This document shows positions 50,461 through 64,000 of a stretch of DNA of 64,000 bases, piece by piece. Under the pieces are notes generated by a model. That model saw only the letters and a program-made list of their open reading frames with translations. It was not told where the DNA came from and ran no database searches. Both the position numbers and the translations under genes were made by a program. Position 1 is the first letter of the stretch, and every line of letters begins with the position of its first letter. This DNA comes from Manihot esculenta (Eukaryota > Streptophyta > Magnoliopsida > Malpighiales > Euphorbiaceae): the NCBI RefSeq assembly GCF_001659605.2, contig NC_035169.2, positions 6,190,110 to 6,254,109 on the forward strand, in the 5' to 3' direction.

Positions 50461-51879
50461 ACTGCCTTATTTTTATGGTAAATACCCCTGTTTAATTTAT
50501 TGGTCCGTTTAAATAAAACAATCTAAACCTTTCTAAAATTTTATATAAGACATTTAAAAAATTAATAATTATATTTTTTTGAAAATATTAATAAAAATAA
50601 ATCAAATTAATCGATAATTTTTTTGCAATTATTGTTGCAATAGAGAGCAAAATCTAAAAAAATGACAATAAAAAATTTAATTGATAAAAGATAAAGAAAG
50701 ATTATTAGAAATAGATAAATAAAAATTTTTTTTTCTAAACTAATCTTTCTTATTTATTTTTTTTATTGCCGCTATGTTTGTTTAGACTATATCATCTCTT
50801 TTGCCGTGAGTTGAAAAAAAATCATTGATCAATTTAGTTTTTTTTTTCTGTGTCAATATCTTGACCAATATATTTTAATTATTTGTTCAATAGACAAATA
50901 AAGTTAGAATATAAATGTGAATTTAAAAAAAGATTTGAATTATTTTATTTAATAGATAAAAAATATAATTAATTAAAAAAAATAATACGACAGATGATAA
51001 ATTATTATATTAAATTTTAATTAAAATTAATTTAAGTTAATGGTTAAATTGGGTTAAATTTTAAAGTTTCATTTTAATTATTTAGAATTAATTTAGATTA
51101 TAAATATAAATTTCCAATAACGTTTAGATTATTTGAGTTAATCCAATTGATTCACCGGAATAAAACATGACATTGTAGCTAAAATTTGATCTTATCAGGA
51201 AATTAATGTATCGAAATTAGTAGTCGAAGAGTTAACATAATTGATTCGGGAATGCTAAGGTTTTTGGATAGTCTTAGTATGAGATTTTCAAAAAAAGTTT
51301 AAAGTGTGTTCTATTGAATTTGGTTGAGAGATATATATACTCTAATTGTCTTGACATTTCATTCGTCTTATTTTTATACACTCTATTTTTATGTGATTTA
51401 ATAGAAATATTTTTTAATAAGTGTGATAGTTATTTATTAATAGTGAATAGCCAATTAATAAATACAAAACCAATTAATGGTGAGCACATACATTTAAGGC
51501 TTTGGGCTTTGGAGTAGGTTAAGGAGCCAATCATCATATTGGTAATTTGCTCTCATCTCTTATTTGCTCTTGCTAATGTCGATATTTTTTTTATTGGCTA
51601 AGATTTTGTCCGACCATAGATATGTGTTTTGAGAGTTTAATATTTTATAGATTATTACAATATATACATACTAAATGTTAATAAAAAAAACTTAGTCTTT
51701 AATTAAAATTATATATAAATACAATAAATTTAATTAAAAATTTTAAAATATTTCACTTATTAAAAAAAGTGAAAACAATAGGGTAATTAATTGATCAGAA
51801 AGCAAAAGAATCAGTAGAAAATGTGAAACCACGACAAATAATGTGCAGCTGCTGAGGGTGAGAATATTTGGTGAAACCG
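50457..51879. other. AT-rich spacer, nothing recognised
   Basis: No gene, RNA or bounded element identified. Open frames are short and AT-driven. Confidence 0.6.
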
Positions 51880-52345
51880 AAATAATCAATCTAACTTATT
51901 TAATTTGGAAGTTCTGTAATGTTTTATATTTTTTCTCAGTTTGATTTTAATTTTTAAAAGTTTGAGTGATTTTGATTTTATTTTATTTTAGTAAAAAGAA
52001 TTTAATAAAATTAAATTAAATAATTAATAATATTATGTCATTTTAATAATATAAAAATATTAAATTTTAATAAAATATTTTAATTAAAATTTAAAATATT
52101 AAAAATAAATAAAAAACTTATTAAAAGTCTAACCATCGAATCAATTTGAATTCAACTTATTCAAATTATTCTATTCAGATTAAATTCTTGATTTAATTTT
52201 TATAAATATTTTAATTTTTTATTTATTTATTCAATTTAATTTAATTTTTTATTTAATTTAATTCAATTTAATTTTTATAAAAATTAAATTTTAGTTTTTA
52301 TAAGAAATTAAAATTTAATTTTCCATTCAGCTCGATTATGAAATC
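51880..52345. repeat. AT-rich dispersed repeat related to 39480-40075
   Basis: Shares phrases (TTGATTTAATTTTTATAAAT, TTTAATTTTTTATTTATTTA) with the segment before the CTPA gene, and a similar right end (GTGTTAACTC here, ATAGTTACTC there). Ends are not sharply defined. Confidence 0.4.
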
Positions 52346-53380
52346 GAGTGTTAACTCCTCGACAGCACCGGTGGCCAGAGACGGTGCGGGGCAGGGGCGC
52401 AGGTGACGCAGTAGCAGCCAATGAAAAGACAGCAACGATCAACACCGAGTCTGCACGAACATAGGAACTTGCACCATAATAATAACAATAATTACTACAA
52501 AACTATGAACAGTTCAAATTTTCCATTGTCCTGATGAGATTATGGAGTAGTTGTGATCTCAATTTTAAGTCTGTTGTGAGGTTTCCATATGGAGATGGGA
52601 CACCTCCCCTGACTACCAACACATCTATATCTGAATCGGCCCACTGTCTGACCAATTCAATGTTTTCCCTTGGGACATAACTTCATCAAAGTAAAATTTA
52701 CTTTGATTTAAAAAAAATTATATATTACATCATCTTATATAAAGATAAGTATACTTCAAAAAATTATTTTTTTAATAAATCATTCAGTATTCAAAATATC
52801 TGAGATTTACCCATTCGATTAATTATAATTTACGTCGGATAAATTAATTAAAAAAATAAAATATTCTCTTATAAATTTTTAAAAATATTTTATATTTAAA
52901 TTTAAATTTAAAATTTTTAATTAAAAAAAAGCGATATTATTCTAAATAAAAAATATCAATTCTATAAATCTAATCAAATCAAATTAAAAAACCAAATATC
53001 AAATTAAATTAATGAGTGATAATGATGATGAAATGTGAGGCAGCAAAGAGGAAATGGTCCAAATTGTAAGATTTATAATTCTTTTCTTGGGTAATCAAAG
53101 CGCTTTTAACACTTGGAAACTTCTATAAATTTCCCAAGAAAAATTATCATATGGACTACATGTATGGGTGGAGTTTGTTCTGTTTCCAAGCTTACTTTTT
53201 TTTAATGATTTAAATTATATTATTATAAAAATAAATTTAAAATTATCTATAAATTATTATTTTATATATTTAAATTATAATTATAAATTAATAATAATAT
53301 TTTAAAAAATATTACGTTTATTTTACTACTGTATTTTAAAATAATAATTTATTTAATTTTTTACTATTTACTGTCGTATA
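52346..53380. other. Spacer with a GC-richer patch
   Basis: 52350-52680 is near-genic in composition (ACAGCACCGGTGGCCAGAGA) but has no open frame of note. 52690-53380 is AT-rich. No gene recognised. Confidence 0.4.
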
Positions 53381-53442
53381 ATACTGCAAGAAATTATTAT
53401 AAAGAAAAAGTCTTATCATTTATTATAAGATATAAAACACAA

Positions 53443-53550
53443 ACAGATATATATATTACAAGAAATTATTAAAAAAAACCCAAATATATATTACAAGAAA
53501 TTATTTAAAAAAAAACAGATATATATTACAAGAAATTATTAAAAAAAAAA
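53443..53550. repeat. 35-base minisatellite, about three copies
   Basis: Units centred on ATATATTACAAGAAATTATT plus an A run recur with TTACA at 53456, 53491 and 53526. A weaker fourth copy lies just upstream near 53385. The array is about 140 bases beyond the 3' end of the second AG-peptide reading frame. Confidence 0.92.
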
Positions 53551-53690
53551 GAGCAAAACCAGCAACCACATGCATGAAAAACCATTAAGTCTCCAATATA
53601 AAAAGTCCTCTATAACCCTCAGGAAAAAAAAAGGATCAAATCCCATAAAAAAATTTTACATTTTCTTTTTTTTATTATTATTGTAAGAAA

Positions 53691-53882
53691 TTAAATGGCA
53701 AAAAGAGATACTATCAAAGAAGAACACATCAAAGCCACAGAGACCGGCAACGCCAGTGCAGCTCCGGTGTCCATCGCCGGTGACGGAGCAATATCCTGTG
53801 GCATTACTCCACGAGTGTACACTAAAAATAATGGCACAAGTAGCATCACCATGTGAGCAAATGAAGCTCCAAACTCTGCCAT
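53691..53882 (-). CDS. Arabinogalactan peptide (AG-peptide), second gene
   Basis: Sixty-three-residue precursor from ATG 53882 (MAEFGASFAHMV); a Met ten codons upstream would add a charged stretch that spoils the signal peptide. The signal peptide runs to about VMPQ. The short mature peptide DIAPSPAMDTG has an APSP module for hydroxyproline glycosylation. The end ALALPVSVALMCSSLIVSLF is a GPI-addition signal. PxMDxGAxxxLPVSxAxxxSSLxxSxxA is shared with the gene at 49594-49794, so the two are probably paralogues about 4 kb apart in the same orientation. A signal-peptide cleavage motif is less clean than in the first gene. Confidence 0.82.
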   Translation of the reverse strand: MAEFGASFAHMVMLLVPLFLVYTRGVMPQDIAPSPAMDTGAALALPVSVALMCSSLIVSLFAI

Positions 53883-53974
53883 TCTCTTGTCTGAAAACTT
53901 ATGGTGATACAATTTTGAGAGAGAGAGAGAGAGGTAATGGGATGTTGTGGGAGAGAGTTATATCAAACTAAGCA

Positions 53975-53981
53975 TTTATAG
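53975..53981 (-). promoter_or_regulatory. TATA-box candidate for the second AG-peptide gene
   Basis: TATAAAT on the minus strand about 93 bases upstream of the ATG, with a (GA)n tract between it and the start codon. Confidence 0.6.
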
Positions 53982-53982
53982 G

Positions 53983-54757
53983 CAGTGAATGAATTCTTTG
54001 TACGTTTTTTAACTGTTCAAACACATTAAATTTTTTAAATTAATTATTAATAAATTTATTTTTAGAAATATAAATGATGGTTAAATCTTTTTTTTTTTTG
54101 AAATAGAATGATGGTTAAATCTTTAACTCTTTTAGAAATATAAATTATAATATATTCTTTAAAATTTTATATTATGGATAATAAAAGTAAAACTTTTCAA
54201 ATTTGCAATAATTATAATCAAGATGATTAAATTAAATTTTAAAAAATTAATAATAAATTATAATATAATTTTTAAAATTTTAATATATAAATTTATAATT
54301 ACAATTTTAATATATAAGATAATAATTTATTGTAAAGGTTATTTTTATATTAAATTTAAACTTGTTAAATATATAAATGAATTATTTTTAGTAAGTGTAA
54401 ATATTATATTAATAAATATTTTCGCTCTAAGTATAAATATTGTGCTTATTAGTGACCGAAACATACAAAATGAGGTCTAAAATTTTAATATTTGATCTGA
54501 AGTATCTTTGGATTTGAGCATTTTTGGTTTTTTTTTTTTTAAAATTTCTTTTCAAATTGAAATATAAATTTTAGAAAGGAAAGGTGGTGTGTCAAAATGG
54601 AGAGTTGAGAAGTAAGCTTTAAAAATGTCAATTATTAGTAATGAGAAGGAAAGTTGGTTTGGCATAGTCAAATAACAAAATAGTATAAACTATAAATTAA
54701 TCTTTCAGTTACCCCTTTCTTATTTTTCATAACTTTCCATTTGAGATTACGATTAAG
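53983..54757. other. AT-rich spacer, nothing recognised
   Basis: AT-rich intergenic DNA up to the MITE. A short frame at 54223-54480 is A/T codons only and has no domain. Confidence 0.6.
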
Positions 54758-55467
54758 TAGAGGTGTAAATGAACCAAACCGTTCGTGAGCTATTCGAGGT
54801 TCGATTTGATAAAAACTCGACCGAACTCGACTCGATTTCTAAACGAGCTAAGCTCGAGCTTAATTTTTAGGCTCGTTTGGTAAACGAGCCAAACTTGAAC
54901 TCCATAGTATTCGGCTCGTTAAGACTCGTGAGTTCGGCTCGTTTCTGAGTTCATGAGCAGGCTCGCGAATAGACTCGTGAACAGTCTCGTTAAGCAAACT
55001 GAAATTACTATTATAAGAGAAATAAACTCAAATTCTGCATATACTTTAATGAGTCAAATCTAAATTTTTTAAAATTTAGCTCTATATAGTTTAGTTACAC
55101 TCTTAAACTTGCATATATTTGGATCATTAAGATTTAAAAACTCATCTTTATAAGTTTACATACTAATTTGTAGATATACTTATTTAACTAAAATTATTTT
55201 AGTTTTAAACTTATTAGTTTTAAACTAAAACTCATTATACATGTAAATAAATTAAATTACTCGTGAACTATTCGAGATTCAGCTCGATAAAAGCTCGACT
55301 CGTCTAAGCTCGTTTGCTAAACGAGCCAAGTTTGAACTTCTTAATACTCAGCTCGAGTTTGATATGAGTAAAACTCGCATTCAGCTCGAGTTCGAAAAAA
55401 TTTTAACGAACTAAACTTGAGCTCTTCAAAGCTCGACTCGGCTCGGTTCGGTTCGTTTACACCCCTA
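54758..55467. mobile_element. hAT-like non-autonomous element (MITE)
   Basis: About 710 bases. The left end reads TAGAGGTGTAAATGAACCAA and the reverse complement of the right end reads TAGGGGTGTAAACGAACCGA. Eight-base flanks CGATTAAG and GAATTAAG share ATTAAG and fit a decayed hAT target duplication. Both subterminal regions are full of GCTCG/CGAGC words in both orientations (GAGCTCG, ACGAGCC), while the centre is AT-rich and non-coding. The TAGGGGTGTAAACGAACC end is widespread in plant genomes. Confidence 0.85.
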
Positions 55468-55901
55468 GAATTAAGCCAACTCTCAACTATCATTTTATGC
55501 TTAATTATTTCATTTTCTCTATTTATTTTAAATAATTAATTTTGATTGAAATTCGAATTCAAAATCTAAATAAGTCGAATTCTAAATCTAAATCTTATTT
55601 ATGATAATTGAGAGAGAGATTCAGAGGTTCTTGACTGATTCAAAGCAGAAGCTGCACTAATTTTGCACCACAAATTCAATGGGAAAAAAAACAGTAAGAC
55701 CTATATTTACTCATCTTTTTATTATAATCTAAAAATAGCCATAAATTATTTTTATAAATTCCTATTCACCACCATATGTTCTTCACTGAAAAAAAAAACA
55801 AAAAATAATAAATTTTCTTTTTAATAAAAAATTTGAAAAACTACATAAAAATAAAAACCCTTACTTCATCTACAAGGCAAGTGTAGGCATCCATTTTCAT
55901 C
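55468..55901. other. Upstream region of the AGP23-like gene
   Basis: AT-rich with A runs. ATAAAAATAAAAA at about 55845 could serve as a weak TATA region. No other gene seen. Confidence 0.4.
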
Positions 55902-56159
55902 ATGGACATGAAGAAGATCTCCTTTGCCGTCCTCATTGTTGCCGCCTCTATGAGCGCAGCCTTGATAGCCCACGCCGCCGAGGGCCCTGCCGTCGAGGGC
56001 CCTGCTGCTGAGGGCCCTGCCGCCGAGGGCCCTGCTGCTGCTGCAGGCCCCGGCGCTTCTGCTGTGGCCCCCACCAGCGGAGCTGCCGTGACATCCCCGG
56101 TTGTTGGGTCTTTGATCGGAGCTTTCCTTTTGTCCTTCTTTGCCTACTATTTGCAGTAA
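55902..56159 (+). CDS. AGP23: AGP23-like arabinogalactan peptide with EGPAA repeats
   Basis: Eighty-five-residue, intronless precursor. MDMKKISFAVLIVAASM is the AGP23-type signal peptide (start MxMKKI), cleaved near HAA|E. The mature region is a repeat of EGPA(A/V) units (four copies, about 27-46) and then AAAAGPGASAVAPTSGA. The end PVVGSLIGAFLLSFFAYYLQ matches the AGP23 GPI-signal ending (SFFxYYLQ). Family members are about 60 residues, so the repeats lengthen this one. Only GP, VAP and similar steps are available as hydroxyproline sites rather than many AP pairs. The GC-rich repeat stands out against the flanks and opens long but meaningless antisense frames. AATAAA at 56405-56410 may be its poly(A) signal. 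Confidence 0.9.
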   Translation: MDMKKISFAVLIVAASMSAALIAHAAEGPAVEGPAAEGPAAEGPAAAAGPGASAVAPTSGAAVTSPVVGSLIGAFLLSFFAYYLQ

Positions 56160-56404
56160 GCTTTTTTTAAGAGGGAAGGAGAGAACAGGATAATTAATAT
56201 ATAATATATAAAAAAAGGAATGAGTTACTGGGGAATATGTAGAAACAATTTTCTTCAATGAAGAGATTGATAAGAGAAGAGCAGATGATAATTGTAAATC
56301 TGTTTGGTTTCTCGGAATTTATTTTTTTCAGTTTGTTGCAGAAATTTCCCCTTAACTAATTAATTTCTGTTTTGTCATATATATTTTGCTAGCTGATACG
56401 TTGC

Positions 56405-56410
56405 AATAAA
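56405..56410 (+). terminator. Poly(A) signal candidate for the AGP23-like gene
   Basis: AATAAA 246 bases after the stop codon. Confidence 0.4.
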
Positions 56411-56796
56411 GGTAAAAAATTTAAAACAAAAATTCTGATTCACTATTTTGCTTCTTTAATAGAGTATTGCAGGCTTTTTCCATCTCTAATAGTTAGTTTT
56501 ACAATCCGGAATTATATAAAAAAAAATGGGAAAAAATATTTTTCTTTTTACTTACAGAAAACCCACAAATAAAAATAAATAAATAAATAATTTTTTTACA
56601 AAATCATATATAATTCAATAGTCAGTGTCATAAAAAATAAGTGTTTGTAGTTCTGAATTTGGTGCATTGTTTTAACTCAAAAGGATGAACTTGGTCCCAA
56701 GTTGTTATACAGCAGGCACCATGATTAAAGCATCTGTATAAAATTTTAGCATAGTCCTCATAAGGCCAAGAATCCAATGATTTGAGTCTCCTTCCT

Positions 56797-56930
56797 GGAA
56801 TTTCCAATGTAACAAGAAAAGAGAAATTTGATATATTCTATTTGCATTTCTTAGAACAATCTAGAAATTTCCAGTGCACCAAGAACAAGAGAAATTTAGC
56901 TTGGTCTGTTTGTATCTCTAAGAACTCTTA
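56797..56930. repeat. Degenerate tandem duplication near the kinase 3' end
   Basis: GGAATTTCCAATGTAACAAG...GAGAAATTTGATAT...CTTAGAAC is followed by a diverged copy AGAAATTTCCAGTGCACCAA...GAGAAATTTAGCTT...CTAAGAAC, offset about 72 bases. Confidence 0.7.
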
Positions 56931-57126
56931 ACAGCCATCTCATCCAAATGAGCACATATCTCATACATTCAAAAGTTAACAGAGAGTGAAACAATAAATA
57001 AAATATGTTTATAAGTCATGCACTTCATCAAACAACACTCTGAAGAAACACATCTTTATGTCAACACAATTTATAGATACATATTCTCACTGTACTAATA
57101 ATAAATTAGTGGCAATCACCTCATGT

Positions 57127-61863
<4,737 letters not shown>

Positions 61864-62659
61864 GACAGCAGTAGAAAGTCACAGCTTCAAGTCAAGTTTA
61901 AAGATCAAATTCACAAATCTTTTGAATTCCCAAAGGGGAGAGGGAAGGAGAGAAGAGAAAAGGCTAATACCCAACAGCTAGTAGAGCAATAATTAATTAA
62001 CGGTTAAGTAAACGAAATTGATAAGAGATGAATCTAGAGAAGAGACTATTGAAGTAACCCTGAAACAATGAGAAGAGGGCCTGAAGGATGAGAGATAAAA
62101 AAAAAAAGTTGAGTAAAGCTACATTCCATAATTATGAGCTTCCATTTTCCAACTTGAGAGGGAGAGGGAGAGAGAGAGAGAGAGAGAGGACAAAGTCAAG
62201 TAAAGTGGCAGTGCACTAATTTGGCAGAAGTAATTAAAAGACTTAGATGACTTATTATTAGCAATTGGTAGTTGATAAATTCACCAACTAGAAAATGAGA
62301 GAGAAGGAGAAGGATAGGCTTGGATTTGCTTGCATTTACAGATTCAAGTGAAGGGAGATCAAATTACTCATATGCTATAGAAGAATGTTTCATAGCATGC
62401 AGTTGTGATGTCTCCATCCTTCCAACTTAATTAGAATTACAATTAAGTTTAAAAAAAAAAAAATCCATATCAGAATTTAGATTTGTAGATTATTATTATT
62501 AATTATGAGTAGTAGGTAAAGGGTGTGCTGTTATCACATCATAAATATATTTTTTAACTATGTTTCAATACCAAAAGTATTTTATGATATCATACTTTTG
62601 CATTTTTTATTTGGGTATAATCATGGGTTTTCATATGCGTTCTTTTTCATGGGGCATAA
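61864..62659. promoter_or_regulatory. Upstream region of the kinase gene, with (GA)n tract
   Basis: Presumed leader and promoter of the minus-strand kinase gene. It contains GAGGGAGAGGGA followed by about ten GA units (to about 62189), about 300 bases before the ATG, and no clear TATA word. No gene seen. Confidence 0.45.
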
Positions 62660-62890
62660 TCACAATTTGTAACCAAAGTTTTGGGGCCAGATCCTCATTG
62701 GTGCTCTGGTAGCTGGTACACCATCCGTATGTGCCCAAATTTTAATTGCAATGAAAAAGAAAAAGAGAAAGATGGCCATGAATATGATAGCTTTAATGAT
62801 GATAGGGGGTAGAGTGATTTTGTAGGCAAGAGTGAAAACAGTCAATTCCACCTCGTGCAAAGAATCAGAATCCACTGAATCAAACAACAT
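62660..62890 (-). other. Small unassigned open frame, 76 codons
   Basis: Encodes MLFDSVDSDSLHEVELTV, then a hydrophobic stretch of about 25 residues (about 28-52, IIIKAIIFMAIFLFFFFIAI) and a short polar tail. It could be a small membrane peptide or chance. I recognise no family, and it has no supporting introns or neighbours. Listed only because the surrounding 500 bases are of genic composition. Confidence 0.2.
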
Positions 62891-63386
62891 CTAAATAAGC
62901 ATAATACATTGAGGTTGGGATTGGACCCTACAACCTACAACTTCAAATGTTTTTGCACAACCCCACAAACCAAGTAAAATTTTATATAAGAGGACCACCT
63001 TGCCTTTGGGTCTTCCACACACCTTTTTCCTTTGAAAGTTATAAACTTTTTTCCGGCATTGACGCATGCCTTGGTTAAACTTTGGCTCATTATGCACCAC
63101 CGATACTTGTACGCCAATCTTACAGCTGGATAACAGATAGCAGACCCCTCCCCATGTTTTTATTGCATCAATATGCCACGTTCGAACCTTTAGCCCTTCA
63201 AGGATTCGATCTAATATTCTCTTTGCTCAAATAAATTACGCAAGTCAATGTGATTTCTCAACTCCCTAATCAAAAAGTTCAACCATGTCCAAAGAAAATA
63301 TGCATCTATGGCCTTGTGCTAGATGTATTATGATTTTTTGCGGAGAATACGCAGAATGGGGTAGAAAAATGCAGAACCATAGACTC
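62891..63386. other. Intergenic, near-genic composition
   Basis: No recognised gene. It may include the far 3' flank of the DnaJ gene or an unrecognised transcript. Confidence 0.4.
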
Positions 63387-63503
63387 CAAGTTGATCTTGT
63401 TTTCCATTTAAACCTGGATAAAGAACAAGTTGATCTTGTTTTCCATTTAAACCTGGATAAAGAACAAGTTGATCTTGTTTTCCATTTAAACCTGGATAAA
63501 GAA
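63387..63503. repeat. 39-base minisatellite, three copies
   Basis: Three essentially identical units beginning CAAGTTGATCTTGTTTTCCA at 63387, 63426 and 63465. The period is a multiple of three, so plus-strand frame 63285-63527 reads a 13-residue unit QVDLVFHLNLDKE three times. No other evidence supports coding. It lies about 135 bases beyond the DnaJ stop codon. Confidence 0.96.
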
Positions 63504-63637
63504 AAACGCATCAAGAAATCCATATAGTGAGCAGTCAATTTTAAATGACCAGATAAAGGTATTTGCAACTACAGCATACACAAAAAGGTTCGCATACAAA
63601 ATAAGGTCCTCTGGCCTTGTTCTCTCACAATATATAG

Positions 63638-64000
63638 TTACTTTTGCTTTGACTTTTTGGAGGCCTTACGGCTTTGAATTTTCTTCTGTGCAGCTTGAAA
63701 TTCTTCTTCTGTGGGTTCAGAAGCTGCACTACCACCATATTTGGACACCAAAGATGAGAACATGGAATCAAATTGGTCTTTTCTCTCACTTCGCCGCTTA
63801 GATATAATAGCAAGTAGATCTGCTTCTGATTGTTTATTTGATCTGCGAAAAGACATATTTGAGTGTTATCCATACAATATTATGGGCAAAAGCTTTTCAC
63901 AAAATAAACAAAAAACAATGCTGAAGACTTACTTCTTCCTTTTTAAGGGACTAGTAGGTGGTTTGGTTTCAGATACTTGCTTAGCCCATTTCTGGTATGC
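63638..64000 (-). CDS. DnaJ protein, C-terminal end (dnaJ 6 / DNAJC9 type), cut by window edge
   Basis: The last two coding exons of a minus-strand gene: 64000-63933 (continuing beyond the window) and 63842-63638, with a GT-AG intron between them in phase, giving 90 residues. The sequence KWAKQVSETKPPTSPLKRKK, then ADLLAIISKRRSERKDQFDS, MFSSLVSKYGG and EPTEEEFQAAQKKI with a Lys-rich end matches the C-terminus of plant chaperone protein dnaJ 6, the relative of animal DNAJC9. The J-domain with HPD, needed to confirm the family, must lie past position 64000. In animals DNAJC9 couples Hsp70 to histone H3-H4 handling; a nuclear role here is inference from the basic tail. Confidence 0.85.

Noticed and set aside
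55866..56258. 130-codon and 77-codon minus-strand frames across the AGP23-like gene
   Set aside because: They read the GC-rich EGPAA repeat backwards as Ala/Gly/Ser runs, with no recognisable domain, while the plus-strand frame is a clear AG-peptide.

Overview
This is nuclear DNA of a flowering plant, almost certainly a eudicot. The genes have many short exons, GT-AG introns and very AT-rich introns and spacers. The proteins match plant-specific families: a WIP-domain zinc-finger factor, a lumenal CtpA protease and arabinogalactan peptides. I could not fix the species. The protein details suit a rosid, but that is inference.

Layout, left to right: (1) 161-13935, + strand, the last 16 coding exons of the RNA polymerase I largest subunit (NRPA1); the 5' part lies outside the window. 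(2) 13936-28344, a long AT-rich spacer with a truncated receptor-kinase pseudogene, retroelement debris, AT-rich repeats and two islands of normal complexity. (3) 28345-30583, +, a two-exon WIP zinc-finger gene (WIP2/NTT type). (4) 30584-40586, an AT-rich spacer with copies of a short tRNA-derived SINE. (5) 40587-49291, +, a 12-exon chloroplast C-terminal processing protease (CTPA3 type) with one GC-AG intron and a solo LTR in its largest intron. (6) 49594-56159, three small arabinogalactan-peptide genes, two on - and one on +, with a hAT-like MITE between the second and third. (7) 57127-61863, -, a 13-exon NIMA-related kinase with a MITE in one intron. (8) 63638-64000, -, the 3' end of a DnaJ protein of the dnaJ 6/DNAJC9 type, cut by the window edge.

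The genes are not one pathway. They serve rRNA transcription, development, photosystem maturation, the cell surface, microtubules and growth, and chaperoning. What binds the window together is order: NRPA1, NTT/WIP2, CTPA3 and AGP23 are, as I recall, consecutive genes At3g57660, At3g57670, At3g57680 and At3g57690 in Arabidopsis. The block therefore looks like conserved microsynteny, expanded here by transposable elements and two extra AG-peptide genes.

I found no prokaryote-style system, CRISPR array, gene cluster pathway or clearly new gene system. The most useful discoveries are the tRNA-derived SINE family (one copy with intact A and B boxes, A-tail and target-site duplication), the GC-AG intron, the AG-peptide cluster and several well-bounded mobile elements inside introns.
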